A stretch of 10,281 nt of DNA. Origin: Alsobacter sp964544365. GTDB lineage: Bacteria; Pseudomonadota; Alphaproteobacteria; Rhizobiales; Beijerinckiaceae. The notes under the pieces are model-generated. The model was not told the origin of the DNA, did not search any database, and saw only the letters and a list, made by a program, of their open reading frames with translations. Below are positions 1-5,781 of this stretch, piece after piece. The position numbers and the translations under genes were made by a program. Location of the stretch: assembly GCA_964544365.1 (NCBI GenBank), contig CAZJCW010000154.1, positions 1-10,281 of the forward strand, written 5' to 3'. Positions within the stretch are counted from its first letter, which is position 1; each line of letters opens with the position of its first letter.

Positions 1-562
1 CTCCCAGGAAGCCGAAGCCGCCTCGCTGCCGCTCAAGATGGGTCCAGGACCGGACGAGACGGCTCTTCTGATAGGCCAGGTGGGCCAGCTCGACCTGCAG
101 CGTGCCCTCGCGGGTCCGGGCCCGGCGGCCGAAGATCTCGAGGATCAGCCCGGTCCTGTCGATGACCTTGGCGCCCCAGGCCTTCTCGAGGTTGCGCTGC
201 TGCACGGGCGACAGCGCGCAGTCCATCATGACGAGGTCGATCGACTCGGCCTTGATGAGCCCGCCGATCTCCTCGACCTTGCCCTTGCCCAGATAGGTCG
301 AAGGACGCGGTGATGACACCGTCGCCGGAAAGGCCTGCGCCACGGACAGATCGATCGCAGCCGCAAGCCCGACTGCCTCTTCGAGACGGGCCTCGTTGGC
401 CCGAAGGTTCACGTGACCACCGGCGTCCTGAGTCTCGCCCGATCGGCGACGCGCGGAGGGATAGGGACCGACGACCAGGGTGCGCGTGCCGACCGCAATC
501 GTCTTCTCTGGTTCGACGATCCGCTTCTCGGGCGGATCTTTCGGTATGCGGGGTCCCGTCAC
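1..562 (-). CDS. hflX: GTPase HflX, N-terminal part (runs off the left edge)
   Basis: The first 187 residues of HflX are present; the G domain lies beyond position 1. HflX binds the 50S subunit, splits stalled 70S ribosomes under stress and hydrolyses GTP. I translated this frame by hand. It shows the HflX N-terminal domain: a glycine-rich STYLGKGKVEEI segment (about residues 88-99), a DCALSPVQQRNLE segment (114-126), DRTGLILEIFGRRART (135-150), and the helical LQVELAHLAYQ to RLVRSWTHLERQRGG stretch (155-182), ending in FGFLG just before the expected Walker A region. The start is GTG at 562-560. The frame is closed upstream by a TGA at 574-572, and the only ATG nearby (564-562) is followed at once by a stop. 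A GAAGGA ribosome site sits 5 nt upstream inside the end of hfq. The hfq-hflX pairing is conserved widely in proteobacteria. Identity is certain; the GTG start is very likely. Confidence 0.95.
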   Translation of the reverse strand, partial: MTGPRIPKDPPEKRIVEPEKTIAVGTRTLVVGPYPSARRRSGETQDAGGHVNLRANEARLEEAVGLAAAIDLSVAQAFPATVSSPRPSTYLGKGKVEEIGGLIKAESIDLVMMDCALSPVQQRNLEKAWGAKVIDRTGLILEIFGRRARTREGTLQVELAHLAYQKSRLVRSWTHLERQRGGFGFLG

Positions 563-563
563 A

Positions 564-824
564 TCAGTCCTTCACTCCAGGCGCTCCCTCTTCGCCCGGT
601 TCGAAGAGCGATACGGGGTGGCCCGGCATGATTGTTGAGATCGCGTGCTTGTAGACGAGTTGCGAATGACCGTCGCGCCGCAGCAGAACGCAGAAATTGT
701 CGAACCAGGTCACGACGCCCTGCAGTTTCACGCCATTCACCAGAAAGATCGTCAAGGGGATCTTGTTCTTGCGGACGTGGTTCAGGAACGTGTCCTGGAG
801 ATTCTGGTTGCGTTCCGCAGCCAT
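564..824 (-). CDS. hfq: RNA chaperone Hfq
   Basis: This is an 86-residue Sm-like protein that forms a ring hexamer and pairs small RNAs with mRNAs. Visible features are the NLQDTFLN proximal-face N-terminus (Q10, D11), basic rim residues R18 and K19, the Sm1 region with FLVNGVKLQG (27-36) and FDNF (41-44), and the hallmark Sm2 motif YKHAIST (58-64). A short acidic tail (EPGEEGAPGVKD) replaces the long tail of enterobacterial Hfq, which is usual in Alphaproteobacteria. The ATG at 824 is preceded by GAGGGG (839-834) with a 9-nt spacer. It is separated from the upstream dat gene by 181 nt, so it may have its own promoter, although no convincing -35/-10 pair is visible. The hflX start follows the stop with a single intervening base. 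Confidence 0.98.
   Translation of the reverse strand: MAAERNQNLQDTFLNHVRKNKIPLTIFLVNGVKLQGVVTWFDNFCVLLRRDGHSQLVYKHAISTIMPGHPVSLFEPGEEGAPGVKD
568..573 (-). promoter_or_regulatory. Shine-Dalgarno site of hflX inside hfq
   Basis: Reading the minus strand, GAAGGA is followed by CTGAT and then GTG. The ribosome site lies within the last codons of hfq, and the hfq TGA (566-564) lies within the spacer. This fixes GTG 562 as the hflX start and suggests that terminating hfq ribosomes reinitiate on hflX. Confidence 0.7.
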
Positions 825-985
825 GGTTTTTTGCCCCTCACCAAGTTATCCAGCCGGACGGCCGTCGCGCGGCTCATTGAATCAAGTTCCGGATCGCCTC
901 GGCCCGATTACGCTAGTCGACCCCGCTGGCTGCTGGAAGCAGATCGTTGGGCGGATGTTGCGCTTGTCCCGAAGCCGGACGTCCA
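825..985. other. hfq upstream region
   Basis: This non-coding stretch lies between the dat hairpin and hfq. It holds a perfect 10-bp palindrome GACGGCCGTC (about 857-866), a small hairpin CTGCT-TCC-AGCAG (about 931-943) and the hfq ribosome site (834-839). A GATAAC at 850-845 on the minus strand resembles a -10 box but has no matching -35. A promoter for hfq is expected here from gene arrangement, not demonstrated by sequence. Confidence 0.4.
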
Positions 986-1005
986 GTGGCGGCCCGCCCC
1001 GCCAC
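986..1005 (-). terminator. Hairpin directly after the dat stop
   Basis: Immediately after the TAA of dat the minus strand carries GTGGCGG, a 6-nt loop GGCGGG, and CCGCCAC: a perfect 7-bp, almost pure GC stem. No T-tract follows (TGGACGTCC instead), so this is not a classical intrinsic terminator. It could be a weak terminator, a pause site or a 3'-end protecting structure between the ntrYX-dat unit and hfq-hflX. Confidence 0.4.
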
Positions 1006-1884
1006 TTACCCGCCATGATTAACCGGCCGTGACAGTTCTGTCACCTCGTGGAACGCCGCCCGCAAGGCAAGGGCAACGGGCCCAGGGGTTCCGTCGCCGA
1101 TCTGGTGACCATCGATGCGGACCACGGGTGTGACGGGGTTCGAAGCGGACGTGATGAAGGCCTCCGCAGCGTCACGGGCTTCCTGGACGGTGAACGGACG
1201 TTCCTCGACTGCCAGGTTGCGATGCTTGACGAGATCCATGACGCCGGTCCGGGTCACGCCACGCAGGATCGACGTGTCGGCCTGACGGGTCACAAGGCGG
1301 CCATCCCTGGTCACGATCCAGGCATTGCTCGAACCGCCCTCGGTGACATGGCCGGACGCGTCGACGAACCACGCCTCGGATGCGCCTGCTTCCTTCGCCT
1401 TCTGCTTGGCCAGCGTGTTCGGCAGGAGCTGGACGGTCTTGATGTCGGGGCGACCCCAGCGGTTATCCGGAACCGTGAGCACCGCGATGCCCTTCTGCGC
1501 CGTTCTGGCGGCGGCCGCACGGTCTGCCGACCGTGCGGTGACGACCACCGACGGCGGCAGGGCGGGATCCGGCAGGAAGTGATCCCGACGGGCAACGCCG
1601 CGCGACACCTGGAGATAGACGAAGCCGTCCCTCACGCGATTTCGCGCGACGGTTTCGTGCAGCACCGTCACCAGTGCGGCACGGGTCATCGGCGGGCGAA
1701 TTCTCAGCTCCTTCAGCGAGCGCTCCAACCTGTCGAGATGGCGTGTCATGTCGACGAGAGCGCCGCCCGAGACCTCGCACACCTCGTAGACCGCATCGCC
1801 ATACTGATACCCGCGATCCTCGATGTGCACCTGCGCGGAGCGATGGGGAACGTAGCGGCCGTTGACGTAGGCAATGCGGGACAT
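1006..1884 (-). CDS. dat: D-amino-acid transaminase (class IV aminotransferase)
   Basis: This 292-residue PLP enzyme of fold type IV transfers the amino group between D-amino acids and 2-oxo acids, for example making D-glutamate for peptidoglycan. The sequence shows YQYGDAVYEV (26-35), the carboxylate-binding R100-x-H102 in RGVARRDH, the PLP lysine K149 in DIKTVQLLPN, and E182 in VTEGGSSNAW, which contacts the pyridine nitrogen. This R-x-H and DIK context resembles bacterial D-amino-acid transaminase more than the branched-chain enzyme, but substrate choice within class IV is hard to read from sequence, so a BCAT-like or R-selective amine role is not excluded. The ATG at 1884 has GGAAG only 4 nt upstream. 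It lies 69 nt after ntrX with no terminator between, so it is probably cotranscribed with ntrYX. It is followed by a hairpin and then hfq. Confidence 0.88.
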   Translation of the reverse strand: MSRIAYVNGRYVPHRSAQVHIEDRGYQYGDAVYEVCEVSGGALVDMTRHLDRLERSLKELRIRPPMTRAALVTVLHETVARNRVRDGFVYLQVSRGVARRDHFLPDPALPPSVVVTARSADRAAAARTAQKGIAVLTVPDNRWGRPDIKTVQLLPNTLAKQKAKEAGASEAWFVDASGHVTEGGSSNAWIVTRDGRLVTRQADTSILRGVTRTGVMDLVKHRNLAVEERPFTVQEARDAAEAFITSASNPVTPVVRIDGHQIGDGTPGPVALALRAAFHEVTELSRPVNHGG

Positions 1885-1953
1885 GGGGCTTCCAGACGAT
1901 GAGCGACGGCGGTCGGAGGAACGGGAACTCTTGATATGCTGTGCCGCGGGGCG

Positions 1954-3321
1954 TCAGCCGATCCCGAGCGATTTCAGCTTTCGATGCAGCGCCGAGCGTT
2001 CCATCCCGATGAACTCGGCGGTGCGCGAGATATTTCCCCCGAACCGGTTGATCTGAGCCGTCAGGTATTCACGCTCGAAGATTTCACGCGCTTCCCTGAG
2101 CGCCAGCGACATCAGCTTTTCGCCGCCCGCTCCGTTCGGGGTCGAGGGCACCAGCGAGCCCACCTCCGCTGGCAACAGGTCGGCCGTGACTTCTGTCTGC
2201 GGGTCGCCCTCGGCCAGGATCAGCAACCGCTCGATGTTGTTGCGCAACTGGCGGATGTTCCCGGGCCAGTCATGCGACTGCAGAACCGCCAGAGCGTCTT
2301 CCGCGATCACCCGCTTGGGCAGTCCGGTGGACGCCGAGATCTGGTCCATGAAGTGACCGATCAGTTCCGGGATGTCCTCCCGCCGCTCGGCCAGGCTGGG
2401 AACCCGGATGGGAACGACGCTCAGGCGATGCAGGAGGTCTTCGCGAAAGCGGCCGGCTGCGATTTCCGCAGCGAGGTCTCTTGCCGTCGAGGAAATGACG
2501 CGGACGTCGACGTGAACCCGCATCGTGCCGCCGACACGCTGGAAGTTCTGCTCGACAAGCACCCTCAGGATCTTGCCCTGGGTCTCGCGCGGCATGTCCG
2601 CGACCTCATCGAGGTAGAGGGTGCCACCATGAGCTTCCTCGAGGGCGCCGACCTTGCGCGTCCGGCCATCGCCGCCTTCGACGCCGAAAAGCTCGATCTC
2701 CATGTTCTCGGGCGTGATGGTCGCGGCATTGATGGCCACGAAGGGCCCGGAGGACCGGTTGGACAACCCATGGATCGTGCGGGCCGCAAGTTCCTTCCCC
2801 GATCCCGGTGCGCCGGCGATCATCACCCGCGCATTCGTCGCCGCGACCCGCTCGAGCGTCTGCCGGAGCTGGTTCGAGACCTGCGAGTGTCCGATGATCT
2901 TGCTGCCCTGCTGGGCCTTGACGCGCAGTTCCTTCACCTCCCGCTTCAGGCGAGACGCTTCGAGCGCCCGTTCCGCCACCAGCACGAGCCGGTCCGCCTT
3001 GAAGGGCTTCTCGATGAAGTCGTAGGCGCCGCGCTTGATCGCGGATACGGCGGTCTCGATGTTGCCGTGCCCGGAAATCATGACGACCGGAAGGTCCGGA
3101 TGCTGCTCCTTGATGATGTCCAGGAGCTGGAGACCGTCGAGCCGGCTGCCCTGGATCCAGATATCCAGGAACACGAGCTGCGGACGACGCGCCTCGATGG
3201 CGCCCAAGGCCTCGTCGGAGTTTCCGGCGGTGCGACAGCGATAGCCTTCGTCGTCGAGGATCCCCGCCACGAGCTCGCGGATATCGGCTTCGTCGTCGAC
3301 GATCAGGATGTCGGCACTCAT
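1954..3321 (-). CDS. ntrX: Response regulator NtrX
   Basis: This 455-residue regulator is the partner of NtrY. Numbering from the preferred start, a receiver domain (about 1-120) has acidic D9 and D10, phospho-acceptor D53 in LVFLDIW, S83 and K105. An AAA+ domain follows with Walker A GAPGSGKE (170-177), Walker B LYLDE (D238, E239) and arginine-rich sensor motifs. A Fis-type helix-turn-helix occupies the last 40 or so residues (NISRTAEFIGMERSALHRKLKSLGIG, ending the protein). The sigma-54 contact loop GAFTGA is absent; the equivalent stretch reads FGVEGGDGRTRKVGALEE, as is usual for alphaproteobacterial NtrX. It is therefore likely to act as a sigma-70 activator or repressor. An ATG 15 nt upstream (3336) is in frame but has no ribosome site; the MSADILIVDDEADI start has one. 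Family members are tied to nitrogen use, redox, envelope and cell-cycle control. Confidence 0.97.
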   Translation of the reverse strand: MSADILIVDDEADIRELVAGILDDEGYRCRTAGNSDEALGAIEARRPQLVFLDIWIQGSRLDGLQLLDIIKEQHPDLPVVMISGHGNIETAVSAIKRGAYDFIEKPFKADRLVLVAERALEASRLKREVKELRVKAQQGSKIIGHSQVSNQLRQTLERVAATNARVMIAGAPGSGKELAARTIHGLSNRSSGPFVAINAATITPENMEIELFGVEGGDGRTRKVGALEEAHGGTLYLDEVADMPRETQGKILRVLVEQNFQRVGGTMRVHVDVRVISSTARDLAAEIAAGRFREDLLHRLSVVPIRVPSLAERREDIPELIGHFMDQISASTGLPKRVIAEDALAVLQSHDWPGNIRQLRNNIERLLILAEGDPQTEVTADLLPAEVGSLVPSTPNGAGGEKLMSLALREAREIFEREYLTAQINRFGGNISRTAEFIGMERSALHRKLKSLGIG

Positions 3322-3327
3322 CGTGCG

Positions 3328-3334
3328 CTTCTCC
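3328..3334 (-). promoter_or_regulatory. Shine-Dalgarno site of ntrX
   Basis: GGAGAAG lies 6 nt before the ATG at 3321-3319, while the upstream in-frame ATG at 3336 is preceded by CCGCCCGACCCGA with no purine-rich site. This decides for the shorter NtrX, which also matches the N-terminus usual in the family. Confidence 0.7.
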
Positions 3335-3363
3335 ATTCGGGTCGGGCGGTCATGGATCGAGCC

Positions 3364-5625
3364 TCACGAGCCGACCACCGCGGCGGTTGACTGACGAGAC
3401 GAGGCCGGAGGATCGCCGGCGACGGACGCCGGATCGGCCGGCATCCAGAGGCGGACGACGGCGCCACGCGGAACTGCGGGATTGTCGAGAAGTTCTATGC
3501 CGCCGCCATGCTCCTCCATGATCTTGCCGACAATGGCAAGGCCGAGGCCCGTGCCTCCTTCCCGGGTCGTCATGTAGGGCTCGAGAAGACGCTGGCGGTT
3601 CTCCGACGGGAAGCCCTTGCCGTTGTCGGCCACCTCGATCGTCAGGCGATCCGCATCGCGGCGAACCGAAACAGTCACCCTGCCCTGCCCCCGGTCGCCT
3701 TCAGGAACGGCCTCGACCGATTCGGCAGCGTTCTTCACGATGTTGGTGACGGCCTGGGACAGCAGGCGACGGTCGAAGCGGGCCACGAGCCGCGCCTCCG
3801 GGATCTTCTCCTCGAAGACGATGTCGGGGTGGCCGACGCGCAGCAGGAAAAGCACCTGCCTGACGACGGCCGCGAGATCCTCGTCGTCCGGCTGAGGCTT
3901 CGGCATCCGGGCGAACGACGAGAACTCGTCGACCATGCGCTTGATGTCGTCCACCTGCCGCACGATCGTGTCGGTGCACTGCTCGAAAACCTCGCGGTCC
4001 GTGGTGATCACCTTGCCGTACTTGCGCCGGATGCGCTCGGCCGAGAGCTGGATCGGGGTCAGCGGATTCTTGATCTCGTGCGCGATGCGGCGCGCCACGT
4101 CCGCCCAGGCGGCCGTCCTCTGGGCACTGACGAGGTCGGTGATGTCGTCGAGCGTGATGATCAGGCCCCGATCGTCCTCGGACGCCTGTTCCGCCGTCAC
4201 GCGGACCGTCAGGGTCCGATCCTGGCCGGCGCGGTTGATCGTCAGATGACCCTGGAAGGCGCGCGGCCGGTCCTGCGGATCGGCAAGGGCGTCGGCAAGC
4301 TCAGGGAACGCATCATGAAGGGGCTTTCCCAGCCACCGCTCGCGAGAGATGTGCAGGAGGCGTTCGGCGGACGGGTTGATCACCGTGATGCGTCCGCGGG
4401 AATCGACCGATATGACGCCCGCCGAGACGCCGGACAGGACGGCTTCCGTGAATCGGCGACGGCGATCGATCAGGTCCCTCGCGGCCGTCAGGCGGTCGGT
4501 CTGCTGACGGAGCTCCGACGTCATCTTGTTGAACGTCTCGGCGAGATGTCCGAGGTCGCCCTCGCCGCGCCGCGACGGGACCTGAACGTAGAAATTGCCC
4601 GAGGCGACCTGATCGGTGGCATGGATCAGCCGGCGGATCGGAGCGACGAACCAGTTGGCGAAGCCGAGCCCCAGCCAGATCGCGGACAGAAGCAGGATGA
4701 GCGAGATCAGCGCGTACATGCTGGCGAACGCGACCTGCACCTCGAACTTCCGCTCCGCCAGCGTCTGGAAATAGAGCGACGCCTGCTGGGCCTGCGTCGG
4801 AAACTCCAGCGCCTTCGGGTCGATGGACCTCGCCACCATCAGGTAGACGTCGTCGAAACCCGGCACCTTGATGACGCCGCGAATGATTCGGCCGTTGGGT
4901 GGAACGAGGCAGGCCCCGGTCTCGCCCGCATCGGCGAGATCCTCGACCGTCGGGAGCAGAAGACCGTCGAGCGGCTGGATCTCGATCCGCTCCATGATCG
5001 AGAGGTCGGCGTGGATGAGCATCGCGACCGGGAATCCGAGGAACATCGCCCGCGAGCGCATGAATTCGCGGAAGAAGTCACGGTTCTGCTGGACGGCGAA
5101 ACGGGCGCGCCCCACGTCGGCGGCCATCAGGCTGGTTTCGCGCCCGACCGTTCGGCACTGCAATTCCCGATACGCCATCGCGACTTCGACGGAGGTATTG
5201 AGAAGCTCGCTCACCTGCCGGTTCGACTGCGCGTCGAGCGATCGGTCGAGCGTCATCCAGCCCAGTCCGGCCACGAGAACGGCAGGAAGAACCGCAACGA
5301 ACGCAAATCGACCGACGATTCGGACATGCAGACCGGCCGCGGCGATGCCCGCCCGGCGCGCGCGCACCAGCGCCCAGCCCTCCCGCGCCACGAGGCCGAC
5401 CAGCATCAGGATCAGCACGCCGTTGACCACGAAGAGCGACAGGACGACCCTTGGCGTTGCCGGGACCGGCAGCATTCCGGCCAGGACGACGAAGCTGGCC
5501 AGGGCGGACAGCAACGCCAGCACCACGATGGCGCCGCCGATGTAGCCCCAGACGCGCGACGTTCCGCGCGGCAGCGCACTGCCGTCGGTCGCGTCGTGGG
5601 ACAGGGCGGATACGGCCTGCGTCAT
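3364..5625 (-). CDS. ntrY: Membrane sensor histidine kinase NtrY
   Basis: This 753-residue inner-membrane kinase phosphorylates NtrX. The order is: two N-terminal membrane helices (about 26-52 and 60-82), a third (about 105-125), a periplasmic sensor domain (about 126-298), a fourth helix (about 299-322), HAMP (WFVAPIRRLIHATDQVASG), a PAS domain (VLSGVSAGVISVDSRGRI onward), HisKA with H-box HEIKNPLTPIQLSAERIRRK (H516), and HATPase with N-box NIVKNAAES, DNGKGF and GGTGLGLAIV. Two cysteines, C157 and C239, lie in the periplasmic domain. An upstream in-frame GTG (5739) would add 38 residues, but these look nothing like NtrY and overlap a candidate promoter. The ATG at 5625 has GGGGA 4 nt upstream. 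ntrX follows after 42 nt. Unlike the classical arrangement, ntrBC are not upstream; comEC is. Confidence 0.96.
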   Translation of the reverse strand: MTQAVSALSHDATDGSALPRGTSRVWGYIGGAIVVLALLSALASFVVLAGMLPVPATPRVVLSLFVVNGVLILMLVGLVAREGWALVRARRAGIAAAGLHVRIVGRFAFVAVLPAVLVAGLGWMTLDRSLDAQSNRQVSELLNTSVEVAMAYRELQCRTVGRETSLMAADVGRARFAVQQNRDFFREFMRSRAMFLGFPVAMLIHADLSIMERIEIQPLDGLLLPTVEDLADAGETGACLVPPNGRIIRGVIKVPGFDDVYLMVARSIDPKALEFPTQAQQASLYFQTLAERKFEVQVAFASMYALISLILLLSAIWLGLGFANWFVAPIRRLIHATDQVASGNFYVQVPSRRGEGDLGHLAETFNKMTSELRQQTDRLTAARDLIDRRRRFTEAVLSGVSAGVISVDSRGRITVINPSAERLLHISRERWLGKPLHDAFPELADALADPQDRPRAFQGHLTINRAGQDRTLTVRVTAEQASEDDRGLIITLDDITDLVSAQRTAAWADVARRIAHEIKNPLTPIQLSAERIRRKYGKVITTDREVFEQCTDTIVRQVDDIKRMVDEFSSFARMPKPQPDDEDLAAVVRQVLFLLRVGHPDIVFEEKIPEARLVARFDRRLLSQAVTNIVKNAAESVEAVPEGDRGQGRVTVSVRRDADRLTIEVADNGKGFPSENRQRLLEPYMTTREGGTGLGLAIVGKIMEEHGGGIELLDNPAVPRGAVVRLWMPADPASVAGDPPASSRQSTAAVVGS

Positions 5626-5663
5626 GAGGTCCCCGGCACTCGTTCCCCTCCAGCGCGCGCCCG

Positions 5664-5689
5664 CTGAGGCGCTCAGGCAACAGTGTTGC
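5664..5689. promoter_or_regulatory. Two abutting dyads in the ntrYX leader, one matching CAA-N5-TTG
   Basis: GCAACA-G-TGTTGC (5677-5689 on the plus strand) is a perfect 6-bp-arm dyad containing CAA-N5-TTG. Directly adjoining it, CTGAG-GCG-CTCAG (5664-5676) is a second perfect dyad with 5-bp arms. Both lie 39-64 nt before the ntrY ATG and downstream of the candidate promoter. CAA-Nx-TTG dyads have been reported as NtrX recognition sites in other Alphaproteobacteria (recalled, not looked up), so this is a candidate autoregulatory operator. Alternatively the two form hairpins in the leader RNA. Confidence 0.4.
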
Positions 5690-5726
5690 AGTAACCCTAC
5701 GCAAAAGCGGCTAAAATAGGGATTGC

Positions 5727-5755
5727 ATCTTTGCCACACCCCCCTTCCGCGTCAA
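5727..5755 (-). promoter_or_regulatory. Candidate sigma-70 promoter of ntrY-ntrX-dat
   Basis: On the minus strand TTGACG (5755-5750, five of six matches to the -35 consensus) is followed after 17 nt by AAAGAT (5732-5727, three of six for -10). Transcription would start near 5720, giving a leader of about 95 nt before the ntrY ATG. The position, just after the comEC stop at 5782, is sensible. The -10 element is weak, so this is a prediction only. Confidence 0.35.
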
Positions 5756-5781
5756 CCGCTGCGTTACGGAACCGACCGTTG

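Noticed and set aside
1936..3390. 484-codon open frame on the plus strand opposite ntrX
   Set aside because: Same reason: a codon-bias shadow of NtrX, with no recognisable motif or ribosome site.
3508..5667. 719-codon open frame on the plus strand opposite ntrY
   Set aside because: It lies antisense to an unmistakable NtrY and is rich in Arg, His, Asp and Gly with no domain. Long antisense frames are expected in GC-rich genes with strong third-position bias.
5720..5738. Sigma-54-like -24/-12 element (TGTGGCAAAGATGCAATC, minus strand) before ntrY
   Set aside because: The TGGCA half is present, but the GC of the -12 half is too close (7 rather than 10 nt between GG and GC), so the spacing is wrong.
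5626..5739. 38-residue N-terminal extension of NtrY from GTG 5739
   Set aside because: The added residues are unlike NtrY, the GTG has no good ribosome site, and the candidate promoter -10 box lies downstream of it.
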